A stretch of DNA of 64,000 nt from Dromiciops gliroides (GCF_019393635.1 NC_057864.1:476550617-476614616); one strand, 5' to 3'. Shown: positions 52,640 to 63,587, counted from the first letter of the stretch. Program-made: numbers and translations. The notes: generated from the sequence alone by a model not told the origin.

Positions 52640-53545
52640 ACAAAAGTCCATGGAGGGGAGGGGATGGCTCTTTAAAAAGTTTGAGACATAATTTCTGGGT
52701 AATTTTATCATTTTATTAATAATGCCAGCATTTTCAATAAAAGGCCAGTGGCATTCTGGAATGCCAAAGGACCTCTCCTTGGCCAGCTCAAGGTTTATGT
52801 GCCATTTGAAGAGGAGTGTTTCCCAGTGTGGCAATCAACTGATAAACAGTTGAGAGAATGAATATTACAATGAGTGCCCCCCTCCCAGCCTATTTTAATG
52901 AACATTTATTATGTCATTTACTTGTAAGTTACCCCCACCCTTGGACAATCTATTCAAAGAATTTAACCCCCACCCAAGCCTGAACTAAGGAAACCTCACC
53001 TTATGTTAGAAGTCAGATGTAGTTGAGTGGAGAAGCAGTAATACCCTGAATGAGGAGAATGTTAATCCTCTCTTCCATCAGCCCTGTCTTTGAGAGATTG
53101 GTTGAGGAACTAGGACAGGGGGAAAAGTTTTGTGTATCCCCAATTTTAATAACTGGTTATTAATATGAGAGAAATAATTGTTTCTTTCAAGGGAGAGATG
53201 AGAAAAAACATATTGAAAAGCTCTGAAACAACCAGGGTGGGATTCCTTTACAGGAAAATAACAAAGCTAGAGACCCTGTGACCTTGGAAAGAGCCCAGTC
53301 ACATAGAGTTATAAGGTTGGTTCCCTGGGATGGACCTCAACTGAGAAGCCATGCAGATTGGTCCTTGACTGCCATCTTCCTACCTCTAGAAACACAAGCA
53401 ACTTTGAATTGGCTGAGTTGTAAAGCAGAAACACATTGGCCAGGACTGGAGGTTGAATGGTCTCATCATCCTTCCTTGCCAGAGCAACCCCCAGTTGGTC
53501 CTTTCAAATGCTGTATTACTAACTTGTTGACAGTTCATTTTGTTC
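52640..53545. other. Unassigned intergenic stretch
   Basis: About 900 bp with no recognised gene or repeat. The TG-to-CA ends of an LTR could not be found. Confidence 0.45.
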
Positions 53546-53559
53546 AAAAAAATATATCC

Positions 53560-53700
53560 TGGGGGCAGCTAGGTGGTACAGTGGATAGAGCACTGGCCCT
53601 GGATTCAGGAGGACCTGAGTTCAAATCCTGCCTCAGACACAACACTTACTAGCTGTGTGGCCCTGGGCAAGTCATTTAACCCCAATTGCCTCACCCAAAA
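53560..53700 (+). mobile_element. CORE-SINE (WSINE1/MAR1-type)
   Basis: Sense full-length copy of the 'attgcctcacccaaa' tail type. Short TSD around 'aaatatatcct' and 'aaaatatcct'. Confidence 0.9.
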
Positions 53701-53852
53701 AAAATATCCTTGTTAGGAAAATAATCAGTCAACTGAATGACCTTCTGATGATTGGTCCCCAGCTAATCCTAAAGAACAGAGTCATAGAATGCCTGAGGGG
53801 GATTCCCCCTTTGACTAAGTGGACCGGTTGACTGTTAAGAGTACAGCAATTG

Positions 53853-54009
53853 GGGCAGCTAGGTGGCGCAGTGGATAGAGCACCAACCCTGGAGTCAGGA
53901 GTATCTGAGTTCAAATCCGGCCTCAGACACTTAACACTTACTAACTGTGTGACCCTGGGCAAGTCACTTAACCCCAATTGCCTCACTTAAAAATTTAAAA
54001 CAAGAAAAA
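53853..54009 (+). mobile_element. CORE-SINE (WSINE1/MAR1-type)
   Basis: Sense full-length copy. Perfect 15-bp TSD agagtacagcaattg (53838-53852 and 54010-54024). Confidence 0.93.
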
Positions 54010-54024
54010 AGAGTACAGCAATTG

Positions 54025-54429
54025 TAGAACATAGATGGTAATCACTGATACCACAAGTGTAGTCTGACATAGCCCACTAATAATCCTAGCTAATATAGAG
54101 AGACTTTTAAGGTTTGCAAAGTGCTTTACAATCAGACCTACTTGGGTCGACTTAAAAAGCAAAAAGTCAATGGTGGAACTCAATAACCTAGTGTTCATTA
54201 AATATGAAATCATAAATAGGACAAGCTACTGAGAATGGGATTCCTGATAAGAACTGCTGGGAAAATTGGAAAGCAGCCTGTTGTAAAATGGGCTCAGACC
54301 AACATTTTACACGATATCCACAATAAATTTAAAGTGAATATGAGATGTGAAGACTAAAGGCCATGCCATTAAACAACTGGAAGAGAAACAGTCTGTTACA
54401 TCTCACTGATGATGATAGCTAATGCTTAT
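54025..54429 (+). mobile_element. Probable decayed L1 ORF2 remnant
   Basis: 'gataagaactgctgggaaaa', 'ttggaaagcagcctgttgta' and 'caacattttacacgatatcc' recall the L1 ORF2 CWENWK region (compare 56915-56990). Short and diverged. Confidence 0.5.
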
Positions 54430-54685
54430 GGGTAGCTAGGTGGTGCAGTGGATAGAGCACTCAGCTTGGAATCAGGAAGATTCATCTTCCTGAGTTCAGA
54501 TCTGGCCTCAGACACTAGCTATGTGGCCCTGGGCAAGTCATTTCACCCTGTTTACCTCAGTTTCTTCATCTGTAAAATGAGCTGGGAAAGGAAATGGCAA
54601 ACCATTTCAATATCTGGCAAGAAAACCCCAAATGGGTTCATGAAGAGTCAGACGTGACTAAAATGACTCAACAGCAACAACAAAA
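54430..54685 (+). mobile_element. RTE-tailed SINE, sense
   Basis: 'gggtagctaggtggtgcagt' head, 'ggccctgggcaagtcatttc', then 'gggaaaggaaatggcaaacc', 'gcaagaaaaccccaaatggg' and 'agagtcagacgtgactaaaa' tail. Confidence 0.85.
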
Positions 54686-54689
54686 GTTA

Positions 54690-54938
54690 GTGTTTATAGA
54701 CAACAACAAAATCCTATGTGCCAGGCACTGTGCTAAGCACTTTACAATTATTATCTGATCCTCACAACAATCCTATGAGACAGGTGTTACTATGATCCTC
54801 ATTTTACAAATGAGGAGAAAAGCAGAAGTGAAGTGATTTGCTCAGGGCCACACAGCTAGTATCTGAGGTTGGTAAAATCAGGTCTTCCTGACTCCAGACA
54901 CAGCATTCTATCCACCATGCACCTAATTGCCCTTTAAA
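54690..54938 (-). repeat. MIR3/THER-like repeat, antisense
   Basis: 'gtgccaggcactgtgctaag', 'ctgatcctcacaacaatcct', 'cctcattttacaaatgagga' and 'cacacagctagtatctgagg' in order. Confidence 0.78.
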
Positions 54939-55040
54939 CACACTGGTCTCCAAGTTCATTAGCCCCCTCTCTTACCATGACTTCCTATATCAGATACCCA
55001 GTGAGACATTCATTCCTTTACCCATAATAGTTAAGCCACA

Positions 55041-55189
55041 GGGGACAGCTAGGTGGTGCAGTGGATAGAGCACTGGCCCTGGATTCAGGAGGACCTGAGT
55101 TCAAATCCGGCCTCAGACACTTAATACTTATAGCTGTGTGACCCTGGGCAAGTCACTTAACCCCAATTGCCTCACTAAAAAAAAAAAAA
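55041..55189 (+). mobile_element. CORE-SINE (WSINE1/MAR1-type)
   Basis: Sense full-length copy. TSD aatagttaagccaca (55026-55040) and aatacttaagccaca (55190-55204), one mismatch. Confidence 0.93.
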
Positions 55190-55204
55190 AATACTTAAGC
55201 CACA

Positions 55205-55745
55205 AATGTCCAGAACTCTTCAAATTCCCTTCTCTGGTCACACTCTGTTATTCTACCTCTCCCACAGCTTTACTGATCCTGAACCTATTCATCCTCACCC
55301 TGACCTCTGCCCCTTCTTGTCCCAATCTGTCACCCTGTCTTGGCCTCACTTTCTATCTTTTCTGTCTAAACCTTTTAGTTAATCAGTTTAACAAGATTCT
55401 TTTCCCCCATTCTGGAATCCTTTCCTCCTTTGTCCTCTTGTTTCTATTATTCTCCCCTTGCTGATCTTCAGTGGGCTGCCCTCACCCACCCACCTTCTCC
55501 CCACCATGTAGCTGAATGTGTCCAGAAGTAGAAAAACTGAGTCCTCTATAACATCATGTTATATCTCACTTGTACCCTCACTGATGAACTTCAGTCCTTT
55601 TGTTCTTCAATGACTAACACTCAACCAGACTCTCCCCTGATTCAAACCTTTTGGACTCCCTTCTCTAGGTTATTCCTCAACACACACTTGCACCAACATG
55701 TTGAACGGTCCCTCAAACAGTTAGCTGTTATTTCACTCTAGGGGT
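55205..55745 (+). repeat. L2-like ORF2 remnant
   Basis: C/T-rich sense text such as 'ctcaccctgacctctgcccc', 'ggaatcctttcctcctttgt' and 'ttcaatgactaacactcaac' resembles the middle of L2 ORF2. Decayed. Confidence 0.5.
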
Positions 55746-55767
55746 AACCTTGTGGGTCTGCCCTTCT

Positions 55768-55923
55768 ATTTTTTTGGGGGGGGGGATGGGGCAATGAGGG
55801 TTAAGTGACTTGCCCAAGGTCACATAGCTAATTAAGTGTCAAGTGTCTGAGGCCGGATTTGAGCTCAGGTCCTCCTGAATCCAAGGCCAGTGCTTTATCC
55901 ACTGTGCCACCTAGCTGCCCCCC
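55768..55923 (-). mobile_element. CORE-SINE (WSINE1/MAR1-type)
   Basis: Antisense full-length copy with a G-run at its left end. 14-bp TSD gggtctgcccttct (55754-55767) and gggtctgcacttct (55924-55937), one mismatch. Confidence 0.93.
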
Positions 55924-55995
55924 GGGTCTGCACTTCTAAAACTATATTTCATGAGCCCCCATCAGGGTATTTTCCCTTAAAAATCAGTAGACATT

Positions 55996-56083
55996 GGGGC
56001 AGCTAGGTGACCACTTAACCCCAATTGCCTCACCCAAAAAGTAAATAAATAAAATAAAATAAACTATTAAAAAAAATCAGTAG
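55996..56083 (+). mobile_element. Internally deleted CORE-SINE with intact TSD
   Basis: Only 88 bp: the head 'ggggcagctaggtg' joins 'accacttaaccccaattgcc' and an A-rich tail; about 100 bp of the body is missing. Perfect 15-bp TSD aaatcagtagacatt (55981-55995 and 56084-56098). Confidence 0.92.
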
Positions 56084-56098
56084 ACATTAACTCAGCAA

Positions 56099-56666
56099 AG
56101 GCATTTACTCAAATGACATGTATAAGAACAGTAGCTATAAAATATTCCTCCCTTCCCCAGAAACCTGAGTCTCCTTTCACACAAATATGCATAGTATCTG
56201 TGCCATGTGAGTGAAGTAGATACCTGGTGTACAATGTTGGTGAGGCACATGTAGAGAGGACACATATGGCCAAGGTTACTCCTCTGGGACTGTTGGAGCT
56301 CAAAGTTCTCTCTAGTGGAATAGTTGTGTTCCACCTACCCCCGAATCCTTGAAGCTGCTTCTACCATCAGGTGACTGTCTCTCTCTATCCAAGTCTATCT
56401 AGACAGTCTATTTCCTCAAATGAGCCTTAAACTTTTTCAAGCTTATTTTCTAACTGATGGATGGGATGTCTCCTTATGGGCAACTACTTTTACTGTTTGA
56501 TACTACAGACAATAGGGGGAAGGGTAGGGGACAGGAGAGAGAGAAAATCCTGTTCCTCTTTCTCAAGAGGTCAAGAGTTGGGTTCTTCCCCAACTAATGG
56601 CTCTATTTTGGATTGACTCAAATTAACAGCACTGTTTCTTGGGCCTTCATTGGTCAGTGCTCCATT
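56099..56666. other. Unassigned intergenic stretch
   Basis: 570 bp, no gene recognised. It contains a short purine run near 56510-56560 but no defined ends. Confidence 0.45.
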
Positions 56667-56679
56667 AGAAATTATTATC

Positions 56680-58414
56680 AAGAATATCCAGGGAAATAAT
56701 GAAAAAAAATTCACAGGAAGGTGAGTTAGCGGTACCAAACCTGGAGCTTTACTATAAAGCGGCAGTCATCAAAACTATCTGGTACTGGCTAAAAAATAGA
56801 GTGGTAGATCAATGGAATAGGCTAGGCTCAGGAAATGCAGTAGTAAATGACACTAGTAATGTAGTGTTTGATAAACCCAAAGACTCCAGCTTCTGGGATA
56901 GGAACTCAGTATTTGACAAAAACTGCTGGGAAAACTGGAAGATAGTATGGCAGAAATTAGGCATAGACCAACATCTTACACCTTATACTAAAATAAGGTC
57001 AAAATGGATACATGATTTAGACATAAGAGGTGATACCATAGGTAAATTAGGAGAGAAAGGAATAGTCTACCTATCAGATCTTTGGAAAGGAAAACAGTTT
57101 TTGACCAAACAAGAGATAGAGTATATTATAAAATGCAAAATGGATGATTTTGATTATATTAAATTAAAAAATTTCTGTACAAACAGAAGCAATGCATCCA
57201 AAATTAGAAGGGAGGCAGAAAGCTGGGAAACAATTTTTGAGGCCAGTACTTCTGATAAAGGCCTCATCTCTAAAATATATAGGGAACTAAATCAAATTTA
57301 TAAGAATCCAAGTCATTCCCCAATTGAGAAATGGTCAAAGGATATGAACAGGCAGTTTTCTGATGAAGAATCCAAAGCTATATTCCCATATGAAAAAATG
57401 CTCTAAATCTCTAATGATTAGAGAGATGCAAATTAAAACAACTCTGAGGTACCATGTGACACCTATCAGATTGGCTAAAATGACAAAAAAAGAAGATAAT
57501 AAATGTTGGAGAAGCTGTGGGAAAATTGGAACACTAATTCATTGTTGGTGGAGTTGTGAACTGATCCAACCATTCTGGACAGCAATTTGGAATTATGCCC
57601 AAAGGGCGATAAAACTGCATACCCTTTGACCCAGCAATACCACTTTTGGGTCTTTTTCCCAAAGAGATCATGGAAGGGGGAAAGGGACCCACATGTACAA
57701 AAATATTTATAGCTGCTCTTTACGTGGTAGCAAGGAATTGGAAGTTGAGGGGGTGCCCATCAATTGGGGAATGGCTGGACAAGTTGTGGTATATGAATAC
57801 AATCGAATACTATTGTGCTGTAAGAAATGATGAGCAGGAGGAGTTCAGAGAAACCTGGAGGGTCTTACGTGAGCTGATGATGAGTGAGATGAGCAGAACC
57901 AGAAGAACATTGTACACAGTATCATCAACACTGAGTGTTGACCTACTGTGATGGACTATATTCTTCTCACCAATGCAATGGTACAGAAGAGTTCCAGGGA
58001 ACTCATGATAGAAGAGGATCTACAAATCCAAGAAAAAAAAAAGAACTGTGGAGTATAGATGCTGATTGAACCATACTATTTCTTTTGTTTGGGGTGCTAT
58101 TGTTTTTTTTTTTATTTTGAGGTTTTGCATTACTGCTCTGATTTTTCTCTTATAACAGGATTAATGCAGAAATAGGATTAATGTTATTATGTGTATATAT
58201 ATGTGTGTGTGTATATATATAGATAGATAGATATATGTATATGTATATAGATATATAGATATAACCTATATCAGATTACCTGCTGTCTAGGGGAGGGGGG
58301 AGGGAGGGGAGGGAGAAAAATCTGAAATTGAAAAGCTTGTATAAACAAAAGTTGAGAACTATCTTTACATGTAACGGAAAAAATAAAATACCTTATATGT
58401 AATTAAAAAAAAAA
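56680..58414 (+). mobile_element. L1, 5'-truncated, sense, 1.73 kb
   Basis: Perfect 13-bp TSD agaaattattatc (56667-56679 and 58415-58427) bounds an L1 with the ORF2 C-terminal third, the 3'UTR (polypurine 'gggagggagg' near 58295-58310, TA/TG repeat 58188-58262) and an A-tail. ORF2 reads in three consecutive frames: 56699-57406 (DQWNRLGSGNAVVND..., DKGLISKIYRELNQIYKNPS), about 57363-57629 ([40 protein letters not shown]) and 57646-57951 ([20 protein letters not shown]). Two frameshifts break it, and the reverse-transcriptase core is absent. Confidence 0.93.
58188..58262. repeat. TA/TG microsatellite inside L1 3'UTR
   Basis: 'gtgtatatatatgtgtgtgt' followed by TATAGATA units. The antisense L1 at 17367-17997 has a similar TA repeat at 17517-17537, so it belongs to this L1 family. 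Confidence 0.88.
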
Positions 58415-59399
58415 AGAAATTATTATCTCCATTTTACAAATGAGGAAACCAATGACCTAATGCTATACCTAGGACACAGCTCTCCTAAGTTCTGGTCCCC
58501 CATCACTTCTTGGATATCTCAAATTAATATCCCATAGGCATCTCAAAAGCAGCATGTCTTCTTTTTCCTCTATTTTTTGTTACATTTTAAGTTCTGAACT
58601 ATGTCCTTCCCTCCCTCCCAACCCTGTACTATAGAAGGCCACCATATGACACAGATTTAGAAAGATATGCAAAACCATAAGATGCTATTTTTCAGTTCTC
58701 TCAAGGTGAATAGCATCTTCCTTCAAAGGTCCTTTATAGTTGATTTGAGTATTTATAGTTCTTGTTCACAATTATTCTTCCAATAATGTTGCTGTCACTG
58801 TTCTCTTGTTCTCTTGGTTGGGCTCACTTCACTTTTCATTATTTCATGTAAGTCTTTCCATGTTTTTCTAAAATCAGCCAATTCATCATTTCTTACAGCA
58901 CAGTAGTATTCTATCACATTCATATACTACAACTTCTTCGGCCATTCCCCAGTTGATGGGCATCCCCTCAATTTCCAGCTCTTTGCCACCACAAAGAGAG
59001 CTGCTATAAATATTTTAGAACACACAGGTTCCTTTTCCTTTTTCCATGATCACTTTGGGAAACAGACCTAATAGTGTTGTTGCTGGGTCAAAGGGTATAG
59101 GCAGTTTTATAACTCTGGGCATGATTCCAGATTACTCTCAAAAATTGTTGAATCAGTTCACAGTTCCACAAACAGTGTATTAATGTCTCAGTTTTTCCAT
59201 ATCCCCTCCAACATTGTCATTTTCCCTTCTATCATTTTAGCCAATCTGATAGGTGTGAAATGATATCTCAAATTTGTTTTACTTTGCATTTCTCTAATCA
59301 ATGATTGAGAGCATTTGTATATTGTTTGGGCCAAATTTAGTATGGGGAGAGTTAATTGGGTGGCTTGCCATAATACTGGGGTTCAGAAAATAATGGGAG

Positions 59400-60097
59400 G
59401 GGAAGCTAGGTGGTGCAAAGGATAGAGCACCGGCCCTGGATTCAGGAGGACCTGAGATCAAATCCGACCTCAGACCCTTGACACTTACTAGCTGTGTGAC
59501 CCTGGGCAAGTCACTGTGGTAAAAAGTTTCCTATCAGTCGGTTAGTGAATATGGAAAGATGCCAGTTTTTCAAGGACCACCCTTTCGGGGAGGAGACCGA
59601 CGGCCATGCATGGGCTACACACGCCAGCCTGGCTGCCAAGCACTCCACTTCCGGGGTGCGAGCTTAAAAGGCAAGGAGAGAACAGAAGTGGGATCTCTTT
59701 CCTGCTCTCCTGGTCCAAGGACTGGCGCAACATACAGACAGACGCTGACTGGAGTTCGACTCGGCCCGGCTCACCGTAGCAGCACGTGCTTGACGAGGCT
59801 CTCCCCCCAAAAAGGTGGCCTTGGGCTTTTGGTGAGTTTTATATGGGATATAGACTAAGCTTAGACTTAAGACTATTTGTTTTGTATTTCTACTTTCCTA
59901 TCCCTCTAATCAACATCACCTTGTAACTACCAAACAATAAAAGCTCTAACTAGAGACCAGAGGCTTCTTTACCTTACTGATCTGGGAGATAAATTAAGGG
60001 AAAGGTTAAAAAGAGGAGATTAATGCTCTAGTATCCAATTTTAAATCTCACATCACTTAACCCCAATTGCCTCACCAAAAAAACAGAAAACAAAACC
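59400..60097 (+). mobile_element. CORE-SINE split by a solo LTR
   Basis: The SINE head and body are 59400-59514; its 3' end ('ttaaccccaattgcctcacc' plus A-tail) is 60057-60097. A perfect 15-bp TSD agaaaataatgggag flanks the whole (59385-59399 and 60098-60112). The LTR at 59515-60052 interrupts it inside 'gtcacttaacc'. Confidence 0.93.
59515..60052 (+). mobile_element. Solo LTR of an endogenous retrovirus, 538 bp
   Basis: Begins TGTGGT, ends TCACA, with TCAC duplicated at 59511-59514 and 60053-60056. The 4-bp TSD in a known SINE sequence fixes both ends. It has an AATAAA at 59936-59941 about 110 bp before the end and a TTAAAA element at 59664-59669, which supports + orientation. Only the LTR is present; there is no internal region or gene. 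The 4-bp duplication fits a class I (gamma-like) ERV. Confidence 0.88.
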
Positions 60098-60112
60098 AGA
60101 AAATAATGGGAG

Positions 60113-60930
60113 ACCTCTAGGTCCAGAGTTTACCCTCCTTCAAACTGCCTCCTTTTTAGTTATTTCTCCAAAACTGATAAGAAAGGAGATTAACAGCCTC
60201 TTTTTCCACAAACAAATCAGGTTTAATTAATGGGAACAAAATTTATAACACAAGTGAAGTTAATAGAACTAGGGACAATGAGAAAGGGGATAGAGAAAGG
60301 GAAAAATATGACCCACTTCCCAGATGGTTAGAATCTAAATATCTAGGGTAAAAAGGCCCCCAGATACCTAGAATAAGCTCTACTTCCTCAACTACTCAGA
60401 ACAGCTTGGGTCTGGCAAAAACTAACTCAAACCCTAAACTTGTTTCCAGCGCAGCTGGCCTAATGAACCTGCCTGGATTCAACAACACAAACTCACCACC
60501 ACCTGGAATCTGTAGTTCTAAGGAGAATCAGCTGTGCAGTGTCTCCTGGTTAGGTTTGAAGATCAAAACACACTAGCTCCTCTCTCCCTCTCTCCACCTT
60601 CCTTCCCCGTCCCTCTCTCAGTTCTCTCTCCCCGTTTCTGCCTCTCTCACAGGAAGGGTGGTTCTATAGCCATCTGAGTCTCCAATTGGTTCAACATACC
60701 CCCTGGGTTGTCCCCATTATAATTTGGCCAGGCCCATGTAGGCATGGGGGAACTCTTAGGTGAGGGTTAGGTACTTAGTTTGATACTTTGACTTAATAAA
60801 TGTTCTTTGTGTTGTTTGTTCTATAATCTCTTCAAGTACATACCCATCTTCTCTTAGGCTTTTAAAACTTGCATCTGACCATGATGAAGCAAAAATGGGG
60901 TTATGAAAACACCAAATCACAATTAATTCC
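60113..60930. other. Remaining body of the 0.9-kb LTR-type element
   Basis: Includes a CT-rich block (60575-60650) and CCAATTGG (60690-60697). AATAAA at 60795-60800 is a possible signal. No open frame of note. Confidence 0.5.
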
Positions 60931-61278
60931 TTGCAATATGAATATATAGTTTTGATTTTGCCCATTCATATGCTGTGATAATTTATCAATTGGGAAATTA
61001 CTCATATTTTCATAAATTTGACAAAGTTCTCTATATATTTGGGATATACCTTTATTTAAGAAACTCTATAAAATTTTTGCCTGATTGCTTTCCATCTAAT
61101 CTTGGCTACAATGGTCTTTTTTGTACAAAAACTTTTTAATTGAATGTAATCAAAGTTATCCATTCTTTACATCTCACAATGCTTTTTATCTCTTGTTTAT
61201 TCATAAATTCTCCTCTAATACATAAGTCTATTAGGTAATGTGTTCCACATCCTAGTTTTCTTAAAATATCTCCTTTTT

Positions 61279-61415
61279 GGGGCAGCTAGGTGGCACAGTG
61301 GATAAAGCACCGGCCCTGGATTCAGGAGGACCTGAGTTCAAATCCAGCCTTAGACACTAGACACTTATTAGCTGTGTGACCCTGGGCAAATCACTTAACC
61401 CTCACTGCCCCACCA

Positions 61416-61448
<33 letters not shown>
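61279..61448 (+). mobile_element. CORE-SINE with (CA)n tail
   Basis: Sense full-length copy. After 'ccccaccaaaaa' the tail becomes about 15 CA units (61420-61449). TSD aatatctccttttt (61265-61278) and aatatctcccttttt (61449-61463), one extra C. Confidence 0.92.
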
Positions 61449-61451
<3 letters not shown>

Positions 61452-61699
61452 ATCTCCCTTTTTATCTGTCATGTATTCATTTTGACCTTATCTAGGTAAA
61501 TGATGTAAGATATTGATATATACCCAATTTCTGCCAGACTATGTTCCACTTTTCCCAATAATTTTGATCAAATAGTATATTCATATTCCAAACGCTTAAA
61601 TCTTGACTCAAATGCAGCACATCTAAAACAGAACTCTCTCCCCTAAAATTCTCTTCCCAACTTTCTGATGACAGTGGAGGGCATCATCATATTCACAGT

Positions 61700-62640
61700 C
61701 ACCCCCAGTGACTTACAAATGCATTCATATGAAAGCTGGGTTTTGCCTTTCTCTGTAACCACAGCATTTAACCGTGTCTGGCATATAGTAAATTCTTAAT
61801 AATCATTTGTTCGGGCAGCTAGGTGGTGCTGTAGTGGATAGAGCAGTGGCCCTGGATTCAGGAGGACTTGAGTTCAAATCCAACCTCAGAAACTTGACAC
61901 TTACTAGCTGTGTGACCCTGAGCAAGTCATTTAACCCTCATTGCCCTGCAAAAAAATAAAAATAATCATTTGTTGACCTGACTCCCATATAATCCAAACT
62001 ATTGCTAAATCTTGCCTTTTTACTCTCGTGGCATCTCTCTGCTTAGGTCCTCTTCTCTCCACTCACACACCTACCACCTTAGCATAAGTCCTCATCATAG
62101 CTCCAGCTTAGAATATTGGAACAGTCTTCTGAGTGGTCTCTTCGCCTCAAGTCTCTCCCACTCCAATCCATTTTCCAGTGAGCTACAGAACTGATTTTCT
62201 GAAGACTCATGCCCCAAACTGAAATAGCTTCCTTATCACCTCCAGTATCAAATAGTCAATCCTCTGCTTGTCATTTAAAGTACTTCACAACCTGTCACCT
62301 TCATGCTTGTCCAGTCTTCTTCCCCTCCTCAAGCTCTTCCATCTAGGGACACTGGCCTCCTTACTTTGTTGATCCTTTAACATAATTCTCCATCCCTAGA
62401 CTCTTCCCATCTTTCCAGTGGCTGGCCCCAATGCCTAGATGCGCTTTCTCTCCTCACCTCTGACTCCTGGTTTCCCTGGCTTTCTTTAAGACCCAGCTCT
62501 AATCTCACCTTCCTCATGAGGCCTTTCCCAGCCATTTCCACCCCACCCCCCCCACCAAACAAAAATTTGGTGCTCTCTTCTGAGATTTTACCTTCCATTT
62601 ATACTTAATGTGCCTATAAATTCTTGGGATTCTCACCCCA
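61700..62640 (+). repeat. L2 copies (3' end and ORF2 part), interrupted by SINE
   Basis: 61740-61800 plus 61975-61990 is an L2 3' end ('tttaaccgtgtctggcatat', 'tagtaaattcttaataatca'). 62040-62640 follows the L2 ORF2 3' text closely: 'tgtcatttaaagtacttcac', 'aacctgtcaccttcatgctt', 'actggcctccttactttgtt', 'ctttaagacccagctctaat'. Confidence 0.75.
61812..61960 (+). mobile_element. CORE-SINE (WSINE1/MAR1-type)
   Basis: Sense full-length copy. Perfect 14-bp TSD aataatcatttgtt (61798-61811 and 61961-61974). The host is an L2 3' end. Confidence 0.93.
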
Positions 62641-62743
62641 ATTCCCAATCTCACAGACAAGTGCCAAGTACCAGAGAAAAGCTACATCTCCTCTCCCCTT
62701 CAGATTTCTAGAGATATTGCTGCAGATTCTGGGGGAGACTCTT

Positions 62744-62827
62744 TTTTTTTTTTAAAGGCAATGGGGGTTAAGTGACTTGCCCATGGTCACACAGCTAGTA
62801 AGTGTCAAGTGTCTGAGGCCGGATTTT
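62744..62827 (-). mobile_element. 5'-truncated CORE-SINE
   Basis: Antisense copy with a T-run and the 3' half, ending at 'ctgaggccggatttt'. Perfect 13-bp TSD gggggagactctt (62731-62743 and 62828-62840) shows that truncation occurred at insertion. Confidence 0.92.
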
Positions 62828-62929
62828 GGGGGAGACTCTTAAATGCTATAGTCTTCTTTCTCCTCCCTCAAGATTATCAGTTGAGAATCATGTTTAGTCA
62901 CCTATCTGAAGCTGCTCTTTAAAGGGGTA

Positions 62930-63455
62930 CTAACTAAGGTGGTGCCACAAGAAGAATGGATAGTTGGCATAAAAAATCCCCACAAATGTCTGTGACACAC
63001 TCTCCATAAGTCCAAGGCAAAGTGGACTCAAGTTTAGGGAGCACATGTACAAGATCTTGGCTGCTACAAGTTCTTTTCTCCCTTTCTTGGGGAGCTCAGT
63101 TCCCTCTAAGTATGGTGTGGCTTCTTTGTTGGGCTCCTCAAAGCTCCACAAATCCACATTCAGTCTGTCCTTGTCTCCCAAAACAGACACTATTGTCAAC
63201 TGGCTGGCAGAAGGGAGGGTGCAGAGAAAGGAAGAGACCCAGGCCAAACCAGTGGCTAAGCTTTCTCCTTCCTTCCTCAGGTGGTTCCTCCTCAGGGATG
63301 TGCTGGAACCTTCTCTCTCCTGGATCACCACTTACTGGGACTGCCTGTTTCCTGGCTAACTCTGTGCTTTTATACAGGATCCAGAGGATGTGATGAAATC
63401 CCTTAGCCAATTGGAATAGACTTTCTGTCTAGAGTCATTTTACTTCCCAATTGCT
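62930..63455 (-). other. Possible LTR remnant or unknown element, antisense
   Basis: The reverse strand has a TATA box in 'ctgtataaaagcacagag' (63384-63367) and a 133-codon open frame (62930-63331) without any known domain. The TATA and compact length suggest an LTR. No TG...CA ends were located. Confidence 0.35.
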
Positions 63456-63587
63456 TTCCAAAATTTTTCAGGCTTAAGTTTCTCAAACTACAGTCTGAAG
63501 GACCCTTGGAAGTTCTCACATCCTTTCAGGTCAGGATGTCAAAACTATTTTCATAATAATACTAAGGCAATGACATCTCTAATATAG
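63456..63587. repeat. Ancient repeat fragment
   Basis: 'gtcaaaactattttcataat' and 'aatactaaggcaatgacatc' recall a widespread mammalian repeat that I cannot name with certainty. Confidence 0.4.

Larger units (their letters stand above)
59323..60934. mobile_element. LTR-type element, about 0.9 kb, with nested SINE and LTR
   Basis: Starts TGTTTGGG and ends CTTGCA, with a 4-bp duplication ATAT on both sides (59319-59322 and 60935-60938) relative to the uninterrupted L1. TG...CA ends and a 4-bp TSD are typical of LTR retrotransposons/class I ERVs. Removing the nested 713 bp leaves about 899 bp, consistent with a solo LTR. No coding region seen; orientation is unclear. Confidence 0.7.
58560..61590 (-). 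mobile_element. Antisense L1 fragment split by nested insertions
   Basis: 58590-59322 and 60935-61590 are two parts of one antisense L1. Aligning them with the L1 at 23130-24903 shows continuity across the gap: '...gagcatttgtatat' continues as 'gaatatatagttttgatt'. The gap is filled by an LTR-type element (59323-60934). A SINE (61279-61448) interrupts the second part. Confidence 0.85.

Noticed and set aside
56699..57951. Functional L1 ORF2
   Set aside because: Only the C-terminal third is present and two frameshifts separate the frames. The reverse-transcriptase and endonuclease regions are missing.
62930..63331. 133-codon antisense gene
   Set aside because: No domain, no splice signals and no homology I can name; more likely part of an LTR-type element.
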